Positions 1 to 8,474 of a DNA stretch of 64,000 nt are shown one piece after another (position 1 is the stretch's first letter; each line of letters starts with the position of its first letter). The notes under the pieces were generated by a model that saw nothing but the letters and a program-made list of their open reading frames with translations, was not told where the DNA came from and did not search any database. This DNA is from Roseburia sp. Lineage in GTDB: Bacteria > Bacillota > Clostridia > Lachnospirales > Lachnospiraceae. A program made the translations under genes and the position numbers. The DNA lies in the NCBI GenBank assembly GCA_026168605.1, contig JAPFDX010000003.1, positions 1 to 64,000 on the forward strand, read 5' to 3'.

Positions 1-823
1 CCTTATAGGATACCACTCCTCCAGTTCTCACCCCGGGCACAAGCTTTGTATCCGAAGCTGTAAAAAGCGTCACTGAATGACACGCTCCCAAACGGCGCAG
101 GATTTCTATCCTTTCCTCCGAGGTGATCTTCTCACGGACGATATCCGCGTAAACCTCTCTCTCACTCATCCGGTAGCCATCGTCTATTTGAAGCTGCACC
201 CACTTCTTTAACTCCTCTATAATTTCGCCTTTCATGACTTCGCCGATCAGATCACTGCCATATATTTTTTTCTGTGCTGCACAGATTCCATCGATGTACC
301 CTTTCACACGATCCGGCAGATACGAAATCTGTGCATACATATTTCTTTCATAAAGACTTCCCACGAAGCTGACGTCATATGCATATGCCACACTTTCCGT
401 TATTCCTCCAAGCTGCAGGTTTAAACGCGTGGTATTCACCGCCAGCGGTAGATGGTATATATGTTCAAGCCCCAATTCCCGCATCTCGCGACACTGTACT
501 GCATCAAACAAAAATAAATATGTCCCCCTGCATTCCGCTGCAGGCGAATAGAGCGTTCTGTGCGGTGCATCATAGATCCACGCCGCATATATAACCCCAA
601 GCCTCTCTGCACTTTTTGCAATCAGCGGAAAGAAGTCAAAGCTGAGGAACATCTCACACTTTTGCTCCACAAAGATTTTCTCCAGACTGGCTGAAAACTC
701 CGGATCATTCTCATAACCGAGCATCGGAATATAACACTTTACCACAAAATGTCCCAGTCTGGTCAAAGCCTCGTATATATCTGACTCCGAATTCTCTTTC
801 CATGTATAATAAAATATCCGCAT
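1..823 (-). CDS. CgeB/DUF3880-like glycosyltransferase, 3' part cut by window edge
   Basis: The frame reads open from the ATG at 823 to the window edge (274 residues seen). An AGAGGAAG ribosome site precedes it, just after the TAG stop of the upstream glycosyltransferase. The start reads MRIFYYTWKEN. Blocks such as FLSFDFFPLIAKSAE, YLFLFDAVQ, YHLPLAVN and VSFVGSLYE recur in the two plus-strand paralogues at 2561 and 3753. The family (N-terminal DUF3880, C-terminal glycosyl transferase domain; spore protein CgeB is a relative) is thought to transfer sugars. Lying close to flagellin it probably glycosylates flagellin (inference). The C-terminal half is outside the window. Confidence 0.8.
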   Translation of the reverse strand, partial: MRIFYYTWKENSESDIYEALTRLGHFVVKCYIPMLGYENDPEFSASLEKIFVEQKCEMFLSFDFFPLIAKSAERLGVIYAAWIYDAPHRTLYSPAAECRGTYLFLFDAVQCREMRELGLEHIYHLPLAVNTTRLNLQLGGITESVAYAYDVSFVGSLYERNMYAQISYLPDRVKGYIDGICAAQKKIYGSDLIGEVMKGEIIEELKKWVQLQIDDGYRMSEREVYADIVREKITSEERIEILRRLGACHSVTLFTASDTKLVPGVRTGGVVSYK

Positions 824-835
824 CTTGTTCTTCCT

Positions 836-1483
836 CTAACAGTATTCCCTCAAAAACTTCTCTCTGTATCTGTAATAATTTTTTAAATTCAAAAATCCGT
901 CATCGTGCAAACACCACGGTTTCTCCTGCCGCGGAACCACCACCTGGTATCCGGCTTTTAAAAACTCTCTGCTCTGCGAGACATCATAGAAGTCCCACCC
1001 GTCAAACAAGTCCTCTCTCCACGGCAGATCATACTGCGTCGCCATCAGGAGCCCATCCACCGCCTCGACAGTGCAGTACTCTTCATGCACAGTACGAAGT
1101 TTGCTTTTCTGTGTCTTGTATCTCATATTTCCATACAAATTTCCTACTCTTCCCCCATACCACATAATTGCATTCTCCGGAAAACAGACAGCGCCGACCA
1201 TTCCAATAAGACCTATTTCCTTTATTTTAAAAATCCTCAATATCTTTTCAATAAAATCCCGTTCTATAATAAAGACATCCTGATGCAGATAGACCTTGTA
1301 CTTTGCGTCGCTTGCTCCCATCGCCTCGTTATATCCCGCCGTCATGGAAATCGCATCCCATATAGAAAGAACCTCCATTTCATACCCCTCAGGCACACGC
1401 AGTGCCTGAAGATATTTTATCTGCTCAGCCTCATATTCCAAGCTATTTACACACATAATAAAGCATATTTTTCTCTCATTCAT
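836..1483 (-). CDS. GT2-like glycosyltransferase
   Basis: A 215-residue protein beginning MNERKICFIMCVN. It looks like the short cytoplasmic GT2-like family (Pfam Glyco_tranf_2_5): a nucleotide-binding beta-strand at the N-terminus, a YNEAMGASDAKYKVYLHQDV core with the acidic residues expected near the metal site, and a WDFYD segment near residue 170. Its ATG overlaps the stop of the upstream gene (ATGA-type, 8-bp overlap), and the CgeB-like gene follows 12 bp after its stop, so the three genes form one minus-strand operon. The likely role is adding a sugar to flagellin or a surface polymer. Donor and acceptor cannot be told from sequence. Confidence 0.75.
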   Translation of the reverse strand: MNERKICFIMCVNSLEYEAEQIKYLQALRVPEGYEMEVLSIWDAISMTAGYNEAMGASDAKYKVYLHQDVFIIERDFIEKILRIFKIKEIGLIGMVGAVCFPENAIMWYGGRVGNLYGNMRYKTQKSKLRTVHEEYCTVEAVDGLLMATQYDLPWREDLFDGWDFYDVSQSREFLKAGYQVVVPRQEKPWCLHDDGFLNLKNYYRYREKFLREYC

Positions 1484-2453
1484 CCGTCTTTTCCCTATTT
1501 CTCATATTCTGAAGTATCTTTTGTACTTCCCCGTCTGTCTCCTTATTTCCAATTTCCAACACCCTCTGCCCAATATGGTCCCTTCCAGCAGCAAACCATG
1601 CATCTGCCACAGACAGATACTGCTCTGGTGTCCACGGCTTCTCTTGTTCAAGTAGCAAAAAAAGAAGTTCCTCTCCTCTGTGTGTTTCCCCCATCTGTTC
1701 CAGGAGTTCCTCTACTGCCTCCTGATCTCCATACCGGAGATGCCACAGTTTTTCTTGCAACAGATATATTTGCTCTCTCTCTACCCATACACCCGGGTAA
1801 TCCACAAGCTGCTTTCTAAGGCACACAGCGTTTTCTTCCCCTTGCATTCTTTCATAAAGTTCTGCCAGCTTACACACCATTCTCTGGTTTCCTTCCCACA
1901 TCTGTGTGATATATTCCAATAGAACAATTTCTATTCCATACATTTTCCGCCTTTCAAAACACTTTTCCATAAACAACATGACACGCAGCGGATGTACTGC
2001 CATGATCACAACTCCTGTCACAAACCCTATGATTGTCAGTCTCTCCTCTTCCATGCACTGGTAAAGCCCTTCTTCTGCAACTTCCGCATCGAGAAACTCC
2101 ATCCCATATATTGCAAATCGCATTTTCCGCAAACGGCTTTCCATCTGCTTCACAGACACAATGCCACTTAGTATCCCCTCATTCTTTCTGGGACATCGTT
2201 CACGCTTCGCAATCATCACACCGAGCGTGACTGCTGCGATCTCCTCTGTCATCTGGTAATGTTCCTTCACCTCGTCCGATTGCAGTAATACTTCCAGCCG
2301 TTCTGTCTTTCCCTCATCTTCCCCTCGCAATATCTCATCAAATCTTCCACACAACTCCGGCAATTTTCTCCCATACTTCTCCTGCCATACATCTTCCCGC
2401 TCCGCCTCTTGTCTGGCATATTCTTCCGAATCCTTCCTGATTTCCGGGTTCAT
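1476..2453 (-). CDS. Hypothetical protein, acidic and helical, first gene of the glycosyltransferase operon
   Basis: A 325-residue protein I do not recognise. It is rich in Glu, Arg and Leu and appears all-helical, with a TPR-like alternation in the C-terminal half (for example LAELYERMQGEENAVCLRKQ and LSVADAWFAAGRDHIGQRVL). There is no signal peptide; a hydrophobic stretch lies near residues 140-165 (LTIIGFVTGVVIMAVHPLRVML). It is translationally coupled to the GT2 gene and so may be a scaffold or partner for the glycosyltransferases. That role is inferred from position alone. Confidence 0.65.
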   Translation of the reverse strand: MNPEIRKDSEEYARQEAEREDVWQEKYGRKLPELCGRFDEILRGEDEGKTERLEVLLQSDEVKEHYQMTEEIAAVTLGVMIAKRERCPRKNEGILSGIVSVKQMESRLRKMRFAIYGMEFLDAEVAEEGLYQCMEEERLTIIGFVTGVVIMAVHPLRVMLFMEKCFERRKMYGIEIVLLEYITQMWEGNQRMVCKLAELYERMQGEENAVCLRKQLVDYPGVWVEREQIYLLQEKLWHLRYGDQEAVEELLEQMGETHRGEELLFLLLEQEKPWTPEQYLSVADAWFAAGRDHIGQRVLEIGNKETDGEVQKILQNMRNREKTDE

Positions 2454-2480
2454 CCTCTCGTCTCCTTCGTCAATTTTCTC

Positions 2481-2509
2481 TTGTATGTTTCGTTTATCTC
2501 CGATACAAT
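2481..2509 (+). promoter_or_regulatory. Sigma-A-type promoter for the plus-strand glycosyltransferase pair
   Basis: TTGTAT at 2481-2486 and TACAAT at 2504-2509 are separated by 17 nt, about 50 bp before the ATG at 2561 (AGGAG ribosome site near 2546). It lies in the 107-bp gap between the divergent glycosyltransferase units. Confidence 0.5.
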
Positions 2510-2560
2510 AAGACTGGTTCTATTATACATCAGATTATCCCTCAATAGGAGAAAATTCTT

Positions 2561-3745
2561 ATGAAAATTTTATTTTATCGCTACGGAAGTATCTGTGAGC
2601 CGGATATCACGCAGGCTCTGCGCGAAAACGGTCACACGGTCACAGAGCTAACCGAAGAAATTACAAATAAAAATTTATTTCTGGGAGACTGCGCAAAACT
2701 TGTCAGTTCCTCCCTATTTGAACATCCACAAGACTGTGTTTTTTCCATCAATTTCTTTCCCATCATATCCGATGTCTGCAATATTTTTCATATTCCATAC
2801 TTGTGCTGGATCGTGGATTCTCCTGTCATGGAACTGTGGGCAAAGCCTATCCAAAATCCCTGCAACCGGATTTTTCTCTTTGACCGACAGCAGTATAACG
2901 AGATTGCCCCATTAAATCCCGACTGTGTCTTCCATTTTCCGCTTGCGGTAAACATTTCTGGCAAACAGCAGGCGATCAAGACTGTCTCTTCGCTTATGTG
3001 CGAGCAGTTTGCCTCCGAATGTTCCTTTGTTGGCTCTCTCTACACTGAAAAATGTCCTTATGACAAATTAGAGCATCCTCCTGCATACCTGCGTGGTTAT
3101 CTGGAAGGAATTATGGCTGCTCAACTTGAAGTATATGGCTACTATTTCATTGAGGATCTGCTCACGGACCGGATCGTCCAGGATTTCAAAGCGCACCTCC
3201 CCGGTTTTTACCAGTATCCGCTGGAAAATTTTTTGACAGATAAAACCATCCTGGCGCAACTATACATCGGCAATAAGATCACTGCCCTCGAGCGGTATAC
3301 AACATTAAAGACGCTGTCTGAACATTTTTCCTTTGACCTATATACCGGCAGCGACACCTCCGATCTTCCCGCAGTCCATAACCGCGGTCTCGCAAAAACA
3401 CTAACCGAAATGCCATTAATTTTTCATGGGAGCAAAATCAACCTAAACACGACCTCAAAACCCATCCGAACCGGTATTCCGCTTCGTGTATTTGATATTA
3501 TGGGATGTGGCGGCTTTGTTTTGAGCAATTATCAGCCCGAATTATGCGAATTTTTTGAACCGGGCGTACACTTTGATTACTATACCAGCCAGGACGAACT
3601 CATAGAGAAAGCCGACTACTACCTGCATCACGAAAAGGAGCGGGCAGAGATCGCCCAAAACGGACTTGAGAAGGTCGCACGGGATTATAGTTACCCGAAG
3701 CGGTTAGACGAATTGTTTTCTATTGCATTTAAATCAGAAAGGTGA
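2561..3745 (+). CDS. CgeB/DUF3880-like glycosyltransferase
   Basis: A 394-residue cytosolic protein, full length for this family. The N-terminal half (to about residue 190) carries the DUF3880-type blocks CVFSINFFPIISD, RIFLFDRQQYNE and FHFPLAVN. The C-terminal half has a GT-B-like end: SKINLNTTSKPIRTGIPLR, then FDIMGCGGFVLSNYQPEL, then HHEKERAEIAQNG, the Glyco_trans_1_2 pattern also seen in CgeB. It is paralogous to the genes at 1-823 and 3753-4922. It starts at ATG 2561 after an AGGAG site and precedes its paralogue by 7 bp, so the two are co-transcribed. The likely job is glycosylation of flagellin or another surface protein. Confidence 0.8.
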   Translation: MKILFYRYGSICEPDITQALRENGHTVTELTEEITNKNLFLGDCAKLVSSSLFEHPQDCVFSINFFPIISDVCNIFHIPYLCWIVDSPVMELWAKPIQNPCNRIFLFDRQQYNEIAPLNPDCVFHFPLAVNISGKQQAIKTVSSLMCEQFASECSFVGSLYTEKCPYDKLEHPPAYLRGYLEGIMAAQLEVYGYYFIEDLLTDRIVQDFKAHLPGFYQYPLENFLTDKTILAQLYIGNKITALERYTTLKTLSEHFSFDLYTGSDTSDLPAVHNRGLAKTLTEMPLIFHGSKINLNTTSKPIRTGIPLRVFDIMGCGGFVLSNYQPELCEFFEPGVHFDYYTSQDELIEKADYYLHHEKERAEIAQNGLEKVARDYSYPKRLDELFSIAFKSER

Positions 3746-3752
3746 ACATACC

Positions 3753-4922
3753 ATGCGAATTTTATACTTGGACTGGCCCTGCTTCGGCAAGGTAGATACA
3801 CAATCTACACTAGAGCAGATGGGGCACACTCTCATCCCTTTTTTTCATGTGGATTACCAGAAGCGGAATAGTTCTGCGTTTTCCTCTGCCTTTGATACAT
3901 TTGTCGGCGGCGAACAGTTTGACTGTTGCTTTTCCTTTAACTATTTTCCGGTTGTCTCTCAGTGCTGCCTGCAGCATGACTTAAAGTACATTGCCGTCGT
4001 ATATGACAGTCCTTATGTCATGCTCTATTCCTACACACTTGCAAACCCAAACAATTATGTATTTCTCTTTGACAAATGTGAATACCTGACATTAAAAAAT
4101 GGCGGTCTTAATTCCGTTTACTACACCGCCCTTCCAGTAAATGGAAACCGTATCGAACATCTACTAACAAAGACCTACGACAAATCTCGTCTCTCTGCCG
4201 ATGTCTCCTTTGTGGGTTCTCTCTACAATGAAGATCATAACTTCTTTGACCGGTTATCCGGCATCAGCGACTATTCCAGAGGGTATCTGGAAGGAATCAT
4301 GAATGCGCAGTTGAAAGTGCAGGGCTACAATTTCATTGAGGATGTCCTGACACCCACCATTGTTGGTGAAATGCAAAAATCCGTGCCCTACACGCCGGAT
4401 GCCTCCAGCGCTGAGTCTGAAAAGTATGTCTATGCCAATTACTTCATCAACCGTAAAATCACTTCCATGGAAAGACAAAAATTACTTACCTCCGTCGCCG
4501 CGCGCTGTGCACTGCGGATTTACACTCTGAACCCAAACGCCGTGATCCCAAATGCCTGCAACATGGGCGCTGTCAATTATTATTCTGAAATGCCCTATGT
4601 GTTTGCCAACAGCAAGATCAACCTCAATATCTCCCTGCGCAGCATTCAGTCCGGAATTCCTCTGCGCGCTATGGACATTATGGGGGCAGGCGGATTTCTC
4701 CTCACAAATTTTCAGACGGACTTTTTGGATTATTTCATACCAAATGAGGATTTTGTCTATTATGAAAGCGAAAACGATCTTCTTTTCAAAGTCGAGTATT
4801 ATCTGACACATGAAAGGGAACGGTCAGAGATTGCACAAAACGGTCACGAGAAGGTAAAAAAGAATCATTCTTTCGAAAAATTTTTCTCATACATTTTTTC
4901 CGTTGTCTTTCGCGAATCATAA
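3753..4922 (+). CDS. CgeB/DUF3880-like glycosyltransferase (paralogue)
   Basis: I place the start at ATG 3753, because AGAAAGG precedes it at normal spacing and the paralogues start the same way (MRILYLDWP versus MKILFYRYG). That gives 389 residues. It carries the same blocks as the previous gene: CCFSFNYFPVVSQ, YVFLFDKCEYLT, VSFVGSLYNE, SKINLNISLRSIQSGIPLR, MDIMGAGGFLLTNFQTDF and HERERSEIAQNGHEKV. It ends 12 bp before the terminator shared with flagellin, so this pair converges on the flagellin gene. Acceptor and donor are unknown; flagellin as acceptor is inferred from context. Confidence 0.8.
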   Translation: MRILYLDWPCFGKVDTQSTLEQMGHTLIPFFHVDYQKRNSSAFSSAFDTFVGGEQFDCCFSFNYFPVVSQCCLQHDLKYIAVVYDSPYVMLYSYTLANPNNYVFLFDKCEYLTLKNGGLNSVYYTALPVNGNRIEHLLTKTYDKSRLSADVSFVGSLYNEDHNFFDRLSGISDYSRGYLEGIMNAQLKVQGYNFIEDVLTPTIVGEMQKSVPYTPDASSAESEKYVYANYFINRKITSMERQKLLTSVAARCALRIYTLNPNAVIPNACNMGAVNYYSEMPYVFANSKINLNISLRSIQSGIPLRAMDIMGAGGFLLTNFQTDFLDYFIPNEDFVYYESENDLLFKVEYYLTHERERSEIAQNGHEKVKKNHSFEKFFSYIFSVVFRES

Positions 4923-4934
4923 AGTGGGACAAAA

Positions 4935-4972
4935 ATATTGGGGCATTCCCCTTACGGAGAATGCCCCAATAT
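4935..4972 (-). terminator. Flagellin terminator, shared with the converging glycosyltransferase gene
   Basis: A perfect 14-bp inverted repeat (ATATTGGGGCATTC at 4935-4948, matched at 4959-4972) with a 10-nt loop. Read on the minus strand it is followed by a short T-run (TTTTTG), so it is mainly the flagellin terminator. It may also stop the plus-strand operon. Confidence 0.85.
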
Positions 4973-4991
4973 GGCTGTTATTCTTATTCAA

Positions 4992-5804
4992 TTACTGAAG
5001 TAAGGATAATACACCCTGGTTAGAGGTATTAGCCTGAGCCAGCATAGACTGTCCTGCCTGAGCAAGGATGTTGTTCTTGCTGTACTCAACCATCTCAGCC
5101 GCCATATCTGTATCACGCAGACGGGACTCAGCAGCCTGTGTATTCTCAGCTACGTTGTCAAGGTTGTCGATGGTATGCTCTAATCTGTTCTGTAATGCAC
5201 CGAGCTTAGAACGCTGAGAAGATACCTTCTCAATAGCACTCTGAACTTTCGTCATAGCCTGACCAGCTGAATCGAACGAAGAAACATCAAGACTCGTGAT
5301 TCCAAGAGAAGAAGCGCTCATGTTGCTGATGCTGATAACGATGTTCTGTCCCTCAAGCGCACCAATCTGCAGATTCTTTCCAGTGAAGTTACCATCCAGC
5401 AGGTTGTTTGTGTTGAACTGGGTTGTAGACTGGATTCTGTCAATCTCAGATGTCAGTGCATCAATCTCATCCTGGATAGCCTGTCTGTCTACAGATGTAT
5501 TGGTGTCGTTTGCAGCCTGTGTTGCAAGCTCGTTCATACGCTGTAAGATAGAGTGAGCCTCATTTAATGCACCCTCAGCAACCTGGATTGCAGATACACC
5601 ATCTTGTGCATTTGCAGATGCTCTGTTAAGACCACGAATCTGGCTTCTCATCTTCTCAGAAATGGAAAGACCTGCTGCATCATCTGCTGCGCGGTTGATT
5701 CTGTATCCGGAAGATAACTTCTCAGAAGACTTTGCCTGACGGTTTGTTGTGATACCTAACATTCTGTTAGAGTTCATTGCTGTAAGATTGTGCTGTACTA
5801 CCAT
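4992..5804 (-). CDS. hag: Flagellin (filament protein)
   Basis: A 270-residue flagellin. The N-terminal D0/D1 region (MVVQHNLTAMNSNRMLG, then LSSGYRINRAADDAAGLSIS near residues 30-50) and the C-terminal D1/D0 region (AESRLRDTDMAAEMVEYSKN, then QSMLAQANTSNQGVLSLLQ) are complete. The central variable domain is very short, as in Bacillus Hag-type flagellins. It is exported by the flagellar type III apparatus and polymerises outside the cell. It has its own sigma-D-like promoter, a leader of about 120 nt with CsrA-type hairpins, an AAGGAGG ribosome site and a terminator, so it is monocistronic. Glycosyltransferase genes lie on the far side of the terminator. Confidence 0.98.
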   Translation of the reverse strand: MVVQHNLTAMNSNRMLGITTNRQAKSSEKLSSGYRINRAADDAAGLSISEKMRSQIRGLNRASANAQDGVSAIQVAEGALNEAHSILQRMNELATQAANDTNTSVDRQAIQDEIDALTSEIDRIQSTTQFNTNNLLDGNFTGKNLQIGALEGQNIVISISNMSASSLGITSLDVSSFDSAGQAMTKVQSAIEKVSSQRSKLGALQNRLEHTIDNLDNVAENTQAAESRLRDTDMAAEMVEYSKNNILAQAGQSMLAQANTSNQGVLSLLQ

Positions 5805-5812
5805 ATTATTTT

Positions 5813-5896
5813 CCTCCTTGAATTAAGTGCAGCTTCCATGCTGCATAAGAATTGTCCTGACCTTATCCTTATCTGGCCGTACGCTCCTTTCAGGAC
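5813..5896 (-). promoter_or_regulatory. Flagellin mRNA leader with CsrA-type hairpins
   Basis: Read on the minus strand the leader has GCAGC-ATGGAA-GCTGC (5829-5844), a hairpin whose hexaloop fits the CsrA consensus ANGGAN. Ten bases downstream is the ribosome site AAGGAGG (5813-5819), itself a GGA site. Upstream, GTCCTGA and TCAGGAC arms (5890-5896 and 5854-5860) enclose further GGA motifs. In Bacillus, CsrA blocks hag translation through a hairpin site plus a site over the ribosome site. The layout here matches, and csrA and fliW are nearby. Confidence 0.7.
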
Positions 5897-5932
5897 TTAG
5901 TCATAAGTAGCTTTCTTGCTTACTTGTAATAT

Positions 5933-5959
5933 ATATCGGATTGTCTTTCAAATACTTTA
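5933..5959 (-). promoter_or_regulatory. Sigma-D (sigma-28) promoter of flagellin
   Basis: TAAA (5956-5959) and CCGATAT (5933-5939) are separated by 16 nt on the minus strand and match the sigma-D consensus. The predicted start lies about 120 nt before the flagellin ATG. Confidence 0.85.
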
Positions 5960-5983
5960 GCTTTTTATATTTAATTTTTTATT

Positions 5984-6463
5984 TTATTTTTTCTTATCTG
6001 TGAACTGTGGATCAACAAATGCGGTATTCATCATATTCTTATAATACTGGTTTACGATCTTCTGACTTTTTCTGACCTCTTTTACCTGCTTTTTGACTGC
6101 CGCAAACTTCTGCTCCATCAGCACTTTGTTTCTGGCTTCCTGCGTCTGAATGTCTGCGCTCTTCTCGGTCAGTCTACGGATGTACTCCTGCATCTCCCTT
6201 ATTTCATCAGCATATGCGTCCTTGTTTTCGTCTAATTCATCCCGCACGTGCTCAAAAAGTTCCTGAAAACCACTGTCGAGCAGTTCCAGTTCTTCGATCA
6301 GCTTTGCTTTCTCCTCAACCGTCCGGTCAAAATCATCCGGATCCGACGCTGGGTTTTCCAGTTCACCTCTCTGCGCCTGGTTTATTCTGATGATTTCTGT
6401 AAGAATATGCTCCTTCTTCTTCAGGCTCTGTATCATAACCGGAAGATATCCGTTCTTCTCCAT
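5984..6463 (-). CDS. FliT-like flagellar chaperone, last gene of the flaG-fliD-fliS unit
   Basis: The start is placed at ATG 6463 (MEKNGYLPVMIQ), which has a GGGGAA ribosome site and follows the fliS stop by 20 bp. A longer frame would run back into fliS. The protein is 159 residues, highly charged and almost all coiled-coil helix (KKKEHILTEIIRINQAQ; EIREMQEYIRRLTEKSADIQ). FliT proteins are short helical chaperones for the cap protein FliD, and this gene sits where fliT does in Bacillus (fliD-fliS-fliT). Sequence likeness alone is weak, so the call rests mostly on order and fold. Confidence 0.65.
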   Translation of the reverse strand: MEKNGYLPVMIQSLKKKEHILTEIIRINQAQRGELENPASDPDDFDRTVEEKAKLIEELELLDSGFQELFEHVRDELDENKDAYADEIREMQEYIRRLTEKSADIQTQEARNKVLMEQKFAAVKKQVKEVRKSQKIVNQYYKNMMNTAFVDPQFTDKKK

Positions 6464-6483
6464 ATATGTTCCCCGCTTCCTGC

Positions 6484-6864
6484 CTATTTCTGTGTCTTCG
6501 CCAAGTGCATCACTTCTTTCCATGTATCACGCATCGTACGGAGATGCCCCAGAACCTCCTCCAGAATCTCGCTATCCTTCTTGACATTTGCCTCAGCAAG
6601 CCTGCGCATCAGATAAGAGTACACTGCATCAAAATCTTCCGCCACCGGATAATTGTGGTTTAAAGTGCTCTGAAACTCCAGGATAATCTTCTCAACTTTA
6701 ATGATATTATTATGTGCTTTTTCAATCTGATTCTGCCTGATTGCTTCAAGCGCAATATTACAAAACTTTATCGCCCCCTCATAGAGCATCAATGTAAGTT
6801 CTGCCGGTGTTGCAGTTGCCACTTTGCTGTTAGCATATACCGCATATCCTCGATTTGGTAACAT
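6484..6864 (-). CDS. fliS: FliS, flagellin export chaperone
   Basis: A 126-residue FliS of normal length. It has the family's opening (YAVYANSKVATATPAELTLM, then LYEGAIKFCN) and helical bundle, with DFDAVYSYLMRRLAEAN near residue 80. FliS binds the C-terminal D0 of flagellin in the cytosol and stops early polymerisation. In Bacillus it also makes the Hag-FliW-CsrA switch possible by taking flagellin for secretion. It lies downstream of fliD, with a small hairpin in the gap, and upstream of the fliT-like gene. Confidence 0.95.
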   Translation of the reverse strand: MLPNRGYAVYANSKVATATPAELTLMLYEGAIKFCNIALEAIRQNQIEKAHNNIIKVEKIILEFQSTLNHNYPVAEDFDAVYSYLMRRLAEANVKKDSEILEEVLGHLRTMRDTWKEVMHLAKTQK

Positions 6865-6897
6865 TCCCTATCCTCCACATTCCTTTTCGCAACAACA

Positions 6898-6925
6898 GCA
6901 CACCTGCCAGACTGTGCAGGTGTGC
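6898..6925 (-). other. Hairpin in the fliD-fliS gap
   Basis: A perfect 10-bp inverted repeat (GCACACCTGC at 6898-6907, partner at 6916-6925) with an 8-nt loop and no T-run after it. It could protect or process the fliD mRNA or partly attenuate fliS. It is not a clear terminator. Confidence 0.45.
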
Positions 6926-6947
6926 CCGAAAATTTTGTATGTATTTA

Positions 6948-8438
6948 TCAACCACCGAATAATTGACTCAGAGAAGATGTCTGGCTGTTCAGCTTCGACA
7001 ACGCCGTCTCCATCGCGGCGAATTTCTGGTAATAGTAATCTTCCTGTTTTTGCAGCTTTTCTTCCCACTTCTTAATGAGATCTGTATAGTCACTGTACTC
7101 TGACGCCATCTCCTTGTCATTATACACAGTATATGTACTTCTCAATGAGGTAGCCTTCATCTTTTCATCAATCGAATTATACAGATTGGTAGCCAGCTTC
7201 TGCATAAAAGTCACTACCGTATCCGGATCCGAGTTAATTGCCGCCATAAGCTTATCTTCTTTACCCGAAGTTGCAAGATCATCCTCATCTCCATTGATAT
7301 GATATGCATAATGCTGGTTTTTGGGTGCATCCAGATAACCCAGTGTATTGATGCCAAAACTTGACAGATAGTAAGTTTTTCCATCAATTTCTATTCCCTG
7401 ACTCATGGATGATGTCATGGCATTTAAGACGCTCTCCAGACTGTCATCGCGGCGTAGAAGAGAATCCTTAATCTTTTGTTCCCATTTCTCAATCTCTGCC
7501 TCGGACATTGCCTCTTTTTCTTCATCCGACAGTGGCTCATAACCCTTTGCAGTCTCTGCATTATAAAGCGATGCCATCTCGTTTACTAACGCATTATACT
7601 GCGTCAAAAAGTCTTTGATCTTGTCGTAAATTGCCTGTGTATCTGTATTTGTCGTAATTGTAACGGCATTTTCATCTCCATCTCCAGTCACCCCTTGGAC
7701 TGTAAGGTTGAGTCCGTTAATCGAGAATGAGTTGGAAGAACCTTCGTATTCCACACCGTTAAGTTTAATCTTTGCATTCTGCCCGTCAATCTTATTTGCA
7801 CCGTTTGCAGTGTCCAGTCCCAAACTCTTTAGGGCTTTCTTTCCGTTTTCATCCAGCCCTTCAATCTTAAAATCTCCTTCTTTTCCGGTATTCCTTGCAC
7901 TGACATAAAAGCGACCGTTTGCTTCATCAAAGTTCGCATGCAAACCTGCATCCTTTAACTTGCCAACAACCTCATTCACTGTTGTATCAGCATTTACAGA
8001 AATCTCCTTTTTTTTGCCGTTCACTGTCACTTGAAACTTGGCGTCGCTACCATCATAGCCGAGATCCTTTAATGTCGTACTCCCCTTGGTGCCGTCTACC
8101 AGTTTGGCACCAGTCAGAGAACCTGCCTGCGCAATCTGAAGTACATTTAGTTTCTGCGTACCATTTGGTGCCCCACTTCCCGCACTGACTGTTACCTTTG
8201 TGCTGTCCGAACTGATCGTTGACTTTATATCATACGCAGTGCTGAGACGCAGATTACCCACCGACTTATAAAAACTGTAAATCTTTGTGTTCAGCGACTT
8301 CCACGCTTCCTGCTTCCAGGCGAGCTTCGTCTGTGCTTTTTTGTACTTTTCTGTCTTGTAGTCATAAGAGGATACCAACGCTGATATAATCGCCTCGGTA
8401 TCCAGACCGGAATTCAACCCCGTAATACGAATTGGCAT
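6948..8438 (-). CDS. fliD: FliD, flagellar filament cap
   Basis: A 496-residue FliD. It opens with the family signature MPIRITGLNSGLDTEAIISA. The N-terminal domain runs to about residue 120 and a variable surface domain fills the middle. The C-terminus (LQKQEDYYYQKFAAMETALS, then KLNSQTSSLSQLFGG) is the coiled-coil D0 end. FliD forms the cap at the filament tip and helps flagellin fold into place. It follows flaG by 36 bp with an AGGAAAGGAAGG ribosome region and is expressed from the sigma-D promoter before flaG. Confidence 0.97.
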   Translation of the reverse strand: MPIRITGLNSGLDTEAIISALVSSYDYKTEKYKKAQTKLAWKQEAWKSLNTKIYSFYKSVGNLRLSTAYDIKSTISSDSTKVTVSAGSGAPNGTQKLNVLQIAQAGSLTGAKLVDGTKGSTTLKDLGYDGSDAKFQVTVNGKKKEISVNADTTVNEVVGKLKDAGLHANFDEANGRFYVSARNTGKEGDFKIEGLDENGKKALKSLGLDTANGANKIDGQNAKIKLNGVEYEGSSNSFSINGLNLTVQGVTGDGDENAVTITTNTDTQAIYDKIKDFLTQYNALVNEMASLYNAETAKGYEPLSDEEKEAMSEAEIEKWEQKIKDSLLRRDDSLESVLNAMTSSMSQGIEIDGKTYYLSSFGINTLGYLDAPKNQHYAYHINGDEDDLATSGKEDKLMAAINSDPDTVVTFMQKLATNLYNSIDEKMKATSLRSTYTVYNDKEMASEYSDYTDLIKKWEEKLQKQEDYYYQKFAAMETALSKLNSQTSSLSQLFGG

Positions 8439-8474
8439 ATGCTTATCCTTCCTTTCCTGCTTCTGTAAGTTTCC

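Noticed and set aside
1085-1819. 244-codon plus-strand frame
   Set aside because: Opposite the GT2 and hypothetical genes; low-complexity and without ribosome site or conserved motif.
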